NCBI GenBank assembly: GCA_026390435.1
Contig: JAPLFY010000039.1
Location: 1-41,162, forward strand
Length of the DNA stretch: 41,162 nucleotides
Source of the DNA: Pseudomonadota bacterium
GTDB lineage: Bacteria > Bdellovibrionota_B > Oligoflexia > Oligoflexales > CAIYRB01
Direction of reading: 5' to 3'
The notes under the pieces were generated by a model. That model was not told where the DNA came from, did no database searches, and saw nothing but the letters and a program-made list of their open reading frames with translations. The position numbers and the translations under genes were made by a program. Each line of letters starts with the position of its first letter. Position 1 is the first letter of the stretch. This document shows, one piece after another, positions 23,758 to 32,313 of this stretch.

Positions 23758-26190
23758 GTGACGACGCTTAAGTCGGCAGTAGACAAGCGCAATCAAATCC
23801 AGGCGCATAGCTTTTTTTGGCGGCGAATAATCCTTTGCATCCTTGCTCTCCTGCTTGCCCTGCTAATGATCTCATTATGGTCTTTGGTGCAGGCTCAAGG
23901 GCAATTTGAGCAGATGCTGCTCGGCATTGTTACTTTCGGATTGGTAGTCTTTTATGGGCGGCGGACGGTCTCCTCGCCACCGGTGAATGCTGTTGATTTG
24001 GCACTAGCCCTAGAAATTCAGTACGGTCGGCAAATTCACGCCCCCCTCAGTTCGGTGAATGTCGATCAGGAGCTAAGTCCAGGGTGGCAAGAGGCTTTGG
24101 CAGCGGATGGAAAGTTAATTCGTCGTGATGAGATGCGTGCTCGCCTCGCTTTTGCCAGTACGCTGATTATTCCGGTCTTGCTCACTGTAGTGACTCTTGC
24201 TAAGGCCGCTCCAAGTCTGCAGATTGCTCTCCGCGAAGTGTCCAAGGTTGTCGAACGCTTACATCCTAATGCTACGCTTACAGTGTTACAGGGCAGTGCC
24301 GATAGTGCGGAGAAGAATTTTGAATTGACGGTGAATAAGCCGCGAACGATTGAATTAATGGCGCAGAACCTTATTGAAATCAGGGTGGCAGGGCTGGGCA
24401 GGGATACGATCACTCCAGTCATCGAATTGAGACGCAAGCAGGTCGATAACGCGGCTGCCGAAAGCGTATTTCAGAGTTTTCAGATGACTCCTGTTCACAA
24501 CAGTTCGGCAGACGGTACTATTGCAGAGCACATGATCTCGTTTGCTGTGTCCGAGGATGTCGAGTTATTTATTACCGATCTTGATAGAGCTCATTCTTTG
24601 GCTCATTTGAGGGTGAGACAGCTGCCAGTGCCGAAAGTTAAGTTGCAGGTGTTATCTCAGCTTGAAAATCCATGGCCCGACGATCAACCTCTCAATCTTA
24701 AGATCCAGGTTAAAGCTGAGCATCCGCTGCAATCCGTGCATCTCCTCATCAAGGTAGATCAAAAGCAGTCCAAAGAGCTGGTTGCCAACATTCTCAGTGA
24801 GGATAAGTTCGAACTTCTGACAGATTATCGGGTATTACTTGAGCCTTACGTCGAAAATGATGTGGCCGAGATCGATATAGTAGCTGAAGCAGTCGATCGG
24901 GCATTACCCACCCCTCTTATCGGGCGCAGCGAGACGATTCATTTGACAGTGGCAAGTGCCTATGGAAGGTATCGCAGGGCTCTCCAAACACTTAGAGAAC
25001 TTAAATCATTGGTCGATGGCGCAGCTGAAAAGTCACCAATAAAACTGCCTCCCGAGGCAGCCACTCTGGTGAAGAAGGCGGTAGACGAATCCGATCGGTC
25101 GCCCTTCTTTGACGGAATGGATAGGCTGCAGATCCGCCGCTTTGATACTGGCGTTGAGGAATTAACCAACAGTACTGACGCGGGTAGTCTTTATGAGCTC
25201 AGTCAGGCTTTGAATGATTTTTTATTTGAACACGAGATCCTCGACGACAGGGAGCGTGACCGTGACTTCTTTGTTGCCGCGAGAATGCTTTCACACCAGC
25301 TAGAGGTCGAGCCAGCGAGTCGATCGGTCCCACTGACCACCGTGGTTGAACGGCTGAAAGTATTCTTGAACGGTAGGCACGAGCGTTGGCGTCTGCGTGT
25401 AGGGCGACTGAAGGCTGAACTCCAGCCACCTGAATGGAGTGAGATTGACGGTAAAAGGCCTTTTCACCAGTCTATGATAGCGATAGCAGTGCTGGACAAG
25501 AAAGTGCTCGCAGCTGCAGCGCAGTCAGAGCAGTTAACTGTCTTGTCGAAGATGGTGACTGATTACCGGGCTTGGATTCAACAGCTCGAGGCATTTGAAG
25601 ACAAGATGCGAGACGATGAGGACAGGCAACGGCAGCAGGGCCTAGCCTCCGCGAAAGATACTCTGAAGGAGCTGCAGAAGCGGCAGGGTGAGATTTCATC
25701 CGAGTTGGACCGAGCCAGTGAAAAGTCGTCCGAGCAGTTGAGTGATCAATGGCCTTCGGCGAGGATGAAGCAGAATATCAATATCAAGGAAACGCGCGTT
25801 TTAGAGGGTCAAATGCGTGCGTTATCGCCTACCTCTGCCATGAGAATTCAAGGCGCACTGGAAGCAATGGAGCAAGTCGTAGAGGCGGGAAGCGCCGCCG
25901 ATTACCGCTCTGCCGAGGCCGGCGCTGATCTTGCCGGTCGACTTCTGCGGCAGGCAGAGAGCGCTGCCCAACAGTCGCAGCAAAAGCGTCGGAGCCGCGG
26001 CCGCCGTCGGCGAGTCACGGGTGATAATTACTACGGGCAGTCGGTGGTCGGGGGGGATGTTGAGATCAAGCGTGAGTACCAGGTCGACCGTCGGTACCGA
26101 GAGGACATTTTGGAGGAGGTGCAATCTTCCGGTTATGACGAGGAAAATCGGGTCCTTCTGGAGAACTATCTCCGACGTGTGATACGGTAA
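23758..26190 (+). CDS. Large three-TM coiled-coil membrane protein, DUF4175-like
   Basis: An 810-residue inner-membrane protein. Hydrophobic helices lie at about 24-46, 52-67 and 131-149. A long periplasmic part with beta-rich repeats (about 170-400) follows, then helical and coiled-coil segments (about 400-720, including DDEDRQRQQGLASAKDTLKELQKRQ) and a basic stretch KRRSRGRRRRV near 745. The C terminus is acidic/helical (REDILEEVQSS). The two N-terminal helices, a third near residue 140 and the coiled-coil tail resemble the DUF4175 proteins I know from alphaproteobacteria and myxobacteria; function is unknown there too. GTG 23758 has AAAGGA about 8 bases upstream. A small protein gene follows 16 bases downstream and is probably its partner. 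Confidence 0.6.
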   Translation: MTTLKSAVDKRNQIQAHSFFWRRIILCILALLLALLMISLWSLVQAQGQFEQMLLGIVTFGLVVFYGRRTVSSPPVNAVDLALALEIQYGRQIHAPLSSVNVDQELSPGWQEALAADGKLIRRDEMRARLAFASTLIIPVLLTVVTLAKAAPSLQIALREVSKVVERLHPNATLTVLQGSADSAEKNFELTVNKPRTIELMAQNLIEIRVAGLGRDTITPVIELRRKQVDNAAAESVFQSFQMTPVHNSSADGTIAEHMISFAVSEDVELFITDLDRAHSLAHLRVRQLPVPKVKLQVLSQLENPWPDDQPLNLKIQVKAEHPLQSVHLLIKVDQKQSKELVANILSEDKFELLTDYRVLLEPYVENDVAEIDIVAEAVDRALPTPLIGRSETIHLTVASAYGRYRRALQTLRELKSLVDGAAEKSPIKLPPEAATLVKKAVDESDRSPFFDGMDRLQIRRFDTGVEELTNSTDAGSLYELSQALNDFLFEHEILDDRERDRDFFVAARMLSHQLEVEPASRSVPLTTVVERLKVFLNGRHERWRLRVGRLKAELQPPEWSEIDGKRPFHQSMIAIAVLDKKVLAAAAQSEQLTVLSKMVTDYRAWIQQLEAFEDKMRDDEDRQRQQGLASAKDTLKELQKRQGEISSELDRASEKSSEQLSDQWPSARMKQNINIKETRVLEGQMRALSPTSAMRIQGALEAMEQVVEAGSAADYRSAEAGADLAGRLLRQAESAAQQSQQKRRSRGRRRRVTGDNYYGQSVVGGDVEIKREYQVDRRYREDILEEVQSSGYDEENRVLLENYLRRVIR

Positions 26191-26206
26191 ACCGCGAGGG
26201 ACCGCG

Positions 26207-26536
26207 ATGAATTTAAGAACTCCCAACGAGCAGCTTACGCAGCTTATAAGCCGATATGCCCAGGCGGCCATGACTAGTCGGCAGATAGCTCGGCGGGTGT
26301 GGTCTCTATTTCCGGCACGCTATAAGCAACTCAAGGGGGAACTCGCGAGGGGTGGCTTTGCAGGGGGGCGTGTCGAGCGTCTAGCGCTCACTGATCCGCG
26401 CTTTGAGGACATAGTTCGTGAGTTGACGGACGTGAGCCACGTAGCTTTGCAGGCTCGGATTGAATATGAGACCCATGCCATGCTTTTTAAGGCACGGCAG
26501 AGTTTGCGCGCCCTGCGGCAACATAAGGTTCGCTAG
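26207..26536 (+). CDS. Small basic helical protein of unknown function
   Basis: A 109-residue protein with no domain I recognise. It is rich in Arg, Leu and Ala and predicted helical throughout, without a signal peptide or membrane segment. Start ATG 26207 has GAGGGA a few bases upstream, and the gene lies 16 bases after the DUF4175-like gene, so the pair is likely co-transcribed. Its codons look like those of its neighbours, which supports it as real. It could be a cytoplasmic partner of the membrane protein; nothing more can be said from the sequence. Confidence 0.65.
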   Translation: MNLRTPNEQLTQLISRYAQAAMTSRQIARRVWSLFPARYKQLKGELARGGFAGGRVERLALTDPRFEDIVRELTDVSHVALQARIEYETHAMLFKARQSLRALRQHKVR

Positions 26537-26660
26537 TCGCGTCCTAAAGCTTGTGCTAATTTAGGGTTTTAGCTCTCATGGCAGCGCAACCCATGCGGCA
26601 CTTAAGCGTGACGGCGCGGCAGGGCTCCAGGGTTCGTTCGAAGATTATCAGGAGACGCTC

Positions 26661-28679
26661 GTGGCATTGATTCCTCATTTGATTTTTGCACTGCTCGCCC
26701 TTGGATCCTTTAGCTTCCTGGCGGTTAATTTGCGGCGGATCTGGGGCACGATCCACGTCGGGGTTGGCGTTGATGATGTGCGCACAAATCGCGTGTTTGA
26801 GCGCGTCTTCGGTATGCTTAAGGGCGGCTTCCTGCAACCTAAGATGCTGAAGGATATTTGGCCAGCGATCATGCACTACATGATCTTTTTTGGCTTTGTG
26901 ACTGTTTCTGTCGGCACCCTAGAAACACTGGTGCACGGCATTTTTGAGGCATTTTCTTTTCAATTAATTCTGGGTAATGGTGGCATCTACAGCTTTTATT
27001 TGGCATCGCAGGATATAGCTAACTTTGTCGTAGCCATCGCTATCGGCGCGGCTTTTGTTCGACGTTTGGTATTCAAGCCATGGCGGCTATCGCAGTTGGA
27101 AAAAAGCTCCCGCGTCGATGCTTACATTGTCCTTGGGTTTATACTCGCGCTCGTTGTGACCTCTTTGATTTACATGGGGGGGGAAACATTTATCGAAGGA
27201 GGACAAGGGTTGCCGGCAGGCCCATTACTGTTCTCTCGCTTTCTCGGCGGTGGGGTAGGTCGCCTCATTGGTGTGAGCTCTACCGAAGGATGGGAAATCT
27301 TAAGCAAGACATTTTGGTGGGCGCATTGTTTGGTTCTTTTCTCATTTATGATGTTTCTGCCGTCGTCGAAACATCAGCATTTTATCTGGGTTTGGCCGAA
27401 CATGTTCCTGCGTAGCTTGACTGCGCGTGGACGACTGAAGTCTCTGGAATTTGACGAAAACGCGGAGAGCTTTGGGATTGGCAAAGTTAAGGATTTTAGT
27501 TGGAAGCAGCTACTCGACGGCATTACTTGCGTTGAGTGCGGCCGTTGCACCGAACAATGTCCAGCGACCACTACGGGTAAGCCGTTGGATCCACGACTGA
27601 TTATGAAACACCTTAAAGTAGCCGTGGCTGAGGTGAGTAAAGGCGTACCCGAAGATCAGCGTACCCCGCTAATTGGTGAACAGGGTGCGATTGTGACGCC
27701 GGAAGAACTTTGGTCTTGCACGACCTGCGGTGCCTGTATGGAGGCATGTCCGCTTTATATCGAACATATACCTGCGATCGTTGGTATGCGCCGATATTTG
27801 ACCCTCACAGAGGGCGCTTTTCCCCCTGAGTTGGCCAATACCTTTAAAAGTCTGGAGACTAGTTCATCACCGTGGCCTATGGACCCATCCACTCGGGCTG
27901 ATTGGGCTAAAGGGCAAAATATCACGACGATGGCCGATAAGAGCGATGTCGAGTACTTATTTTGGGTTGGCTGCGCCGGATCGTACGATGAACGCTATAA
28001 GAACGTTTCTCGATCAATCGCTAAAATTATGCAGACTGCAGGCGTCAGCTTCTCCATTTTGGGGACTGAGGAGCAGTGTAACGGCGATACAGCTAGGCGA
28101 CTTGGAAATGAGTATTTGGCAAAGATGCAGATCGAGGCCAACGTAGAGACTTTCAAGCGGTATCAAGTGAAGAAAGTCGTTACAGGATGCCCCCATTGCT
28201 TCAACACATTAAAAAACGAATATCCTGAATTTGGTGTTAATCTAGAGGTGCTTCATCACAGTGAACTGATCAGCGATCTCAGCGCTAAAGGAAAGATAAA
28301 ACCGCAGCAAGTTCCGGCTGAAATGACCCAGATGACTTACCACGATTCCTGCTATTTGGGTCGGCATAATGAGGTTTATGATGAGCCGCGGAATGCCCTC
28401 AAAGCTCTGCCTAAAGTCGAACTCAAGGAAATGCCCCGCAGTCGTGAAACGGGTTTCTGTTGCGGCGCTGGCGGCGGGCGTATGTGGCTGGAAGAAACTC
28501 AAGGAACACGCATCAACATCAATCGGGCGAAGGAGGCTATCGCCACTGGAGCATCGACCGTCGCTACTGCGTGTCCATTCTGTATGACGATGCTAACTGA
28601 CGGAGTCAAATCTGAGGGCAAGGGCGATAGTGTAGTGGTCAAAGATATCGCAGAAATTGTTGCAGATTCGTTACAGTAG
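26661..28679 (+). CDS. Membrane Fe-S oxidoreductase with CCG domains (ETF:quinone-oxidoreductase-like)
   Basis: A 672-residue protein combining about five or six membrane helices resembling the heme-binding gamma subunit of nitrate reductase (residues 1-260) with a cytoplasmic iron-sulfur part. Two [4Fe-4S] motifs, [12 protein letters not shown] and [12 protein letters not shown], are followed by two CCG (DUF224/HdrD-type) domains, with CPHCFNTL..., [25 protein letters not shown] and CPFCMTML. The same layout occurs in membrane proteins proposed to take electrons from electron-transfer flavoprotein and reduce menaquinone during fatty-acid oxidation. Start GTG 26661 has GGAGA about 5 bases upstream. 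It contains a run of eight G at 27176-27183 without frame disruption. No ETF genes are in the window, so the donor is inferred. Confidence 0.82.
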   Translation: MALIPHLIFALLALGSFSFLAVNLRRIWGTIHVGVGVDDVRTNRVFERVFGMLKGGFLQPKMLKDIWPAIMHYMIFFGFVTVSVGTLETLVHGIFEAFSFQLILGNGGIYSFYLASQDIANFVVAIAIGAAFVRRLVFKPWRLSQLEKSSRVDAYIVLGFILALVVTSLIYMGGETFIEGGQGLPAGPLLFSRFLGGGVGRLIGVSSTEGWEILSKTFWWAHCLVLFSFMMFLPSSKHQHFIWVWPNMFLRSLTARGRLKSLEFDENAESFGIGKVKDFSWKQLLDGITCVECGRCTEQCPATTTGKPLDPRLIMKHLKVAVAEVSKGVPEDQRTPLIGEQGAIVTPEELWSCTTCGACMEACPLYIEHIPAIVGMRRYLTLTEGAFPPELANTFKSLETSSSPWPMDPSTRADWAKGQNITTMADKSDVEYLFWVGCAGSYDERYKNVSRSIAKIMQTAGVSFSILGTEEQCNGDTARRLGNEYLAKMQIEANVETFKRYQVKKVVTGCPHCFNTLKNEYPEFGVNLEVLHHSELISDLSAKGKIKPQQVPAEMTQMTYHDSCYLGRHNEVYDEPRNALKALPKVELKEMPRSRETGFCCGAGGGRMWLEETQGTRININRAKEAIATGASTVATACPFCMTMLTDGVKSEGKGDSVVVKDIAEIVADSLQ

Positions 28680-28724
28680 ATAGCTCAGGAATAGATCATA
28701 GTGTTTTGCGCAGGGAGGCACGGC

Positions 28725-30170
28725 ATGGTACGGCTTTTGGCTTTAATGATGATGCTTCTCAGTGTGAGTGCAGAGGCTGCAGGGTCAAAGGCGTATTCTA
28801 CCCAGACCATGGACACAGGCCTTACCCTGGTCGGGTTCGAGTCACACAAGGTCCCGTTGGTAACTATTGTGCTGGCTGCAAAAGCTGGTGCTATGACCGA
28901 AACAGCGGACAGCAATGGGCTGACTCACCTTTGGGAACATATGTTCTTCAAGGGTAACCAGCGATTGCCGAATCAAGAGGCATTCAACAAGAGAATTCGG
29001 CAGCTCGGCATCACCTATAACGGTGATACCTCAGCCGAGAAGGTGCGGTACTTTATAACGTTACCGTCAGTTTACTTGGAAGAAGGGCTCCAGTTTATGG
29101 CCGACGCTATCGCCACTCCGCTCCTTGAGCAGAGCGAGATGGAACGTGAGCGGCGGGTGGTGCTCAATGAGTACGAGCGAAATGCAGCTCAGCCAGCCTT
29201 TGATTTTATGAATTTACAGCGAAATATGATCTATGGGCCGCTTGGATACCGTCGGGATCCGCTCGGTCTTGCGCCGATCATTTCTAATGCTACACGCGAG
29301 CAGCTACTACGCATTAAGGATCAAGTGTTTGTGCCTGCTAATTGCGCACTTTTAGTAGGAGGTGATTTCGTTCCCGCGGACTTGGCAAAGTTAGCAAAAA
29401 AACATTTTGCCAATTGGCGCACTCCGGAGGGATGGAAGCCATTGCAGCCACCAGCGTTTCCACGTTTTCCGGCAACGACTAGCTTTGTTATGACCAGACC
29501 GATTGTGCAAAACGTGCGTATACAAAGTACGTTTGACGGCCCGAAAGTTCGCCAGCAACCGAAAGAAACTTATCCGTTAGACGTGTTGGCTAATTTATTA
29601 GAGCATCGCGGTGGCAAGTTTTACCAAAAATTTGTCGACTCGGGCTTAGCTTTTGAAGCTGGCTTTAGCTATTACACTCAGTCTCAAGCGGGCGAGATCG
29701 ACGTATACGCCACGGCTGCGCCAAAACGCGCAAAAGAGGTTCAAAAGAAGCTCCTAGCTGAGATCAAGGAATGGGTTAAGCCCGGTTATTTCAATGCTGC
29801 CCAGCTTGTCGATGTTAAACGCAAAATGACGATCCATCGCAAGCGCGAGCAGAATTCCCCGACTGAGTTTATTAAAGAACTAGCATTTTGGTGGGCTGTG
29901 ACTGGTTTGGATTACTACGATAGTTACCTGACCAATATCGACAAAGTTAAGCTCAAAGATGTCCAGGCTAGCGTCAAGACTTGGGTACTAAATGCGCCTC
30001 ATCTCGACAGCGTTTTGCTGTCGCCCGAGGATGCGCGGGCTGTAGGTCTCAAAGATACTTCACCCCCGTTAGCAAAAAAGTATCTTGAGATGTACAAGGA
30101 CCCAGCAACTAAGGAGCTACCGGCAGCGACAGCCCCCGAGAACTCAGCTAGCCCAGCTAGCCCAGGTTAA
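28725..30170 (+). CDS. M16-family zinc peptidase (active subunit)
   Basis: A 481-residue exported peptidase with a signal peptide (MVRLLALMMMLLSVSAEA). The inverted zinc motif HLWEH is at residues 68-72, and the third ligand Glu149 (LNEYER) lies 77 residues after His72, the same spacing as in pitrilysin. The usual two M16 half-domains follow. ATG 28725 is chosen because GGGAGG at 28713-28718 lies 6 bases upstream; the frame also opens at GTG 28701 without a site. The next gene encodes a similar protein without the zinc motif, so the pair probably forms an active/inactive heterodimer in the periplasm. Its substrate may be a secreted or envelope peptide. It is the first gene of the operon running to 36536. 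Confidence 0.9.
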   Translation: MVRLLALMMMLLSVSAEAAGSKAYSTQTMDTGLTLVGFESHKVPLVTIVLAAKAGAMTETADSNGLTHLWEHMFFKGNQRLPNQEAFNKRIRQLGITYNGDTSAEKVRYFITLPSVYLEEGLQFMADAIATPLLEQSEMERERRVVLNEYERNAAQPAFDFMNLQRNMIYGPLGYRRDPLGLAPIISNATREQLLRIKDQVFVPANCALLVGGDFVPADLAKLAKKHFANWRTPEGWKPLQPPAFPRFPATTSFVMTRPIVQNVRIQSTFDGPKVRQQPKETYPLDVLANLLEHRGGKFYQKFVDSGLAFEAGFSYYTQSQAGEIDVYATAAPKRAKEVQKKLLAEIKEWVKPGYFNAAQLVDVKRKMTIHRKREQNSPTEFIKELAFWWAVTGLDYYDSYLTNIDKVKLKDVQASVKTWVLNAPHLDSVLLSPEDARAVGLKDTSPPLAKKYLEMYKDPATKELPAATAPENSASPASPG

Positions 30171-30207
30171 GTAGCTAATTTGTGACAACATGCCGAGGAG
30201 CGTGACG

Positions 30208-31605
30208 ATGAAGTACCAATGGCTGAATCTAAGCTTGGCTATTAAGTGCCTTTTATCAGGAGCTTTGAGTTGTGTGACTGCGCCTTTAGCAGTGGCAGCA
30301 GAGCAACTTGTTTCGGATGCCTCGATCAAGATCCAGAAGGATCTTACCAGTCGTCATCATTTGAAGAACGGCATGAGTGTTATTGTTAGGCAGATTCCGG
30401 ATTCCGATATAGTGCAACTTGGTGTGACTTTTAGTTCCGGTCTGAAAGATTTATCACCAGGTCGCAAGGTGCTGAATGAATGGCTATGGACGGCATTGCC
30501 CATGGCCGGCAAGGGATATCCTAAGCGGAAGGTATACCAACTTACTGAGCAATATAGTTTGGATCTGGCATGCAGCGGCGGTATTGAGTATGCAGCTTGT
30601 GGACTTGGCACTCTGAATGAATATTGGCCTAAAGCTTTGCCGCTTATGGCTGCATTGCTTACCGAGCCAAGTTTTACTCCTGAAGATGTCGCCTTGACCC
30701 GTGAGAGAATTGAAGCCGAGTTAAAGGATACTCCGAGTAATCCGGGTAGCTATGTTAACGAGATCGTAAATTCAATTTTCTACCGTCCAGGGCATCCTTA
30801 CCGCCTGAATCATGATGAAGCTCTCAAGGAGCTAGATGGCCTAGGCCGAGATGATTTAATAAAGCTTCACAAAGAAATACTCACTGCGGATAAACTCCAT
30901 ATAGTGGTCGTTACCTCGATGCCAGCGGCAAAGGTGGTTGCTGATTTAAATCAAGCTTTTGGAGGGGTTAAGGCGTCAAACGCGCCAGTTGTTGAAGTCA
31001 CTGCACCGGAATTTGACGCAGCTAAAGCTTATGCATTTTACGACCGTGAGTTGCCAACTGCATACATTCGGATGAAGATGAATGCTCCAGGGATTCATGA
31101 CGAAGACTCAGTGGCCATGCGGTTACTTTATGAAATCCTCAGTGAAGAATTAGGTGAAGAGATACGGACTAAGCGCTCTTTGTCTTATGCCGTCCACGCC
31201 TTTCTTATTGAGTACAACATCGGAGTAGGCGTGATTAATGTATCGACCTCAAAGCCGGAGGCAACTCTGGCTGCAATCCAGGATGTATTGTCGACGGTTA
31301 AATCTAAAACCTACAGCGATGAGGAGCTTGCGGAATTTAAGCGTGGTTTTGCGACTAGTTATTACTTGACGCAAGAAACGCATGCCTCGTTGGCTGGCGC
31401 ACTGGCGGCATCCGAAGTTTTCTACGGCGATTTCAATGAATACTATGATATGCCGCGCCGGCTCGATAAGGTGACGCCTGCTGATATCAAGCGTCTCGCT
31501 AATAAATGGCTGAGTAATTTGCGCATCGGAGTGATCGCTGGTCGTCAGCAGTTCAAGGACGAGTGGGCCTTAGACCTTATTAAGCAAACTGCTGCTAAGG
31601 ACTAA
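30208..31605 (+). CDS. M16-family peptidase homologue, inactive partner
   Basis: A 465-residue exported protein of the M16 fold. It has a signal peptide (hydrophobic stretch 8-30, AVAAEQ at the end). At the position of the zinc motif the sequence reads VLNEWLW, so neither His nor the full HxxEH is present and it cannot bind zinc in the usual way. The C-terminal domain keeps family features, such as YILSEELGEEIRTKRSLSYAV. M16 heterodimers commonly pair one catalytic and one substrate-binding subunit, for example mitochondrial processing peptidase. ATG 30208 has GAGGAG 8 bases upstream; ATG 30190 is a weaker upstream option. Confidence 0.87.
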   Translation: MKYQWLNLSLAIKCLLSGALSCVTAPLAVAAEQLVSDASIKIQKDLTSRHHLKNGMSVIVRQIPDSDIVQLGVTFSSGLKDLSPGRKVLNEWLWTALPMAGKGYPKRKVYQLTEQYSLDLACSGGIEYAACGLGTLNEYWPKALPLMAALLTEPSFTPEDVALTRERIEAELKDTPSNPGSYVNEIVNSIFYRPGHPYRLNHDEALKELDGLGRDDLIKLHKEILTADKLHIVVVTSMPAAKVVADLNQAFGGVKASNAPVVEVTAPEFDAAKAYAFYDRELPTAYIRMKMNAPGIHDEDSVAMRLLYEILSEELGEEIRTKRSLSYAVHAFLIEYNIGVGVINVSTSKPEATLAAIQDVLSTVKSKTYSDEELAEFKRGFATSYYLTQETHASLAGALAASEVFYGDFNEYYDMPRRLDKVTPADIKRLANKWLSNLRIGVIAGRQQFKDEWALDLIKQTAAKD

Positions 31606-31623
31606 TAGAAAGGTAGAGGTCAC

Positions 31624-32313
31624 ATGACTGCCGTGGTTCGCATCTCTAGTGTCGAGAAGATTTATCCTCTGGGTAAGACGCAGGTTCATGCCTTGTCTGG
31701 TATCGACATGGATATTCAGGAAGGTGAGTTTACTACGATTGCTGGTCCCTCCGGCTGTGGTAAATCGACCCTGCTAAACCTCATAGGATGTATGGATGTT
31801 CCGACATCTGGTGAGGTCTATATCGAGGGTCGCCCGATCGCTAAGCTAAGTGATCGGGAGTTGACGAAGCTAAGGCTAGAGAAGCTGGGCTTTATTTTTC
31901 AGAGCTTTAACCTAATCCCCGTCCTCACGGTATTTCAAAATGTTGAGTTTCCGCTGCTTTTGCAGGGGCGATTTAGCCGTGCGGAACGCCAGCAAAAGGT
32001 CTCAGCACTGCTTGCAGAGGTAGATCTTACGGCACAGCAAAGTCAGCGTTCCAGCGAATTGTCTGGCGGTCAGAGACAACGAGTAGCGATCGCTAGAGCG
32101 TTGGTCACCGGGCCGCGTATTGTGCTTGCGGATGAGCCCACGGCTAACCTTGATTCAGCAACGGGCGAGCGAATCATTGAACTCATGAAGACGATTAATC
32201 GGACTCATAAAACGACATTTATCTTTTCCACGCATGATCCGCAGGTGATGCGTCAGGCAGGGCGGATTATTCGTCTTAAGGACGGCAAAGTAGTAACGGG
32301 GCAAGATTCGTGA
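31624..32313 (+). CDS. ABC transporter ATPase, LolD/MacB type
   Basis: A 229-residue nucleotide-binding subunit. Walker A is GPSGCGKST at 41-49, the signature is LSGGQRQR, Walker B is IVLADEPT, and the switch His is in FSTHDP. The short sequence and the FNLIPVLTVFQNVEFPLLL Q-loop region match ATPases of the LolCDE/MacAB class, which drive FtsX-type permeases rather than classical import or export channels. Its stop overlaps the GTG start of the first permease (GTGA), and the two permeases plus a LolA-like protein follow. The complex would use ATP for mechanical transfer of a lipoprotein or substrate from the inner membrane. Confidence 0.93.
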   Translation: MTAVVRISSVEKIYPLGKTQVHALSGIDMDIQEGEFTTIAGPSGCGKSTLLNLIGCMDVPTSGEVYIEGRPIAKLSDRELTKLRLEKLGFIFQSFNLIPVLTVFQNVEFPLLLQGRFSRAERQQKVSALLAEVDLTAQQSQRSSELSGGQRQRVAIARALVTGPRIVLADEPTANLDSATGERIIELMKTINRTHKTTFIFSTHDPQVMRQAGRIIRLKDGKVVTGQDS

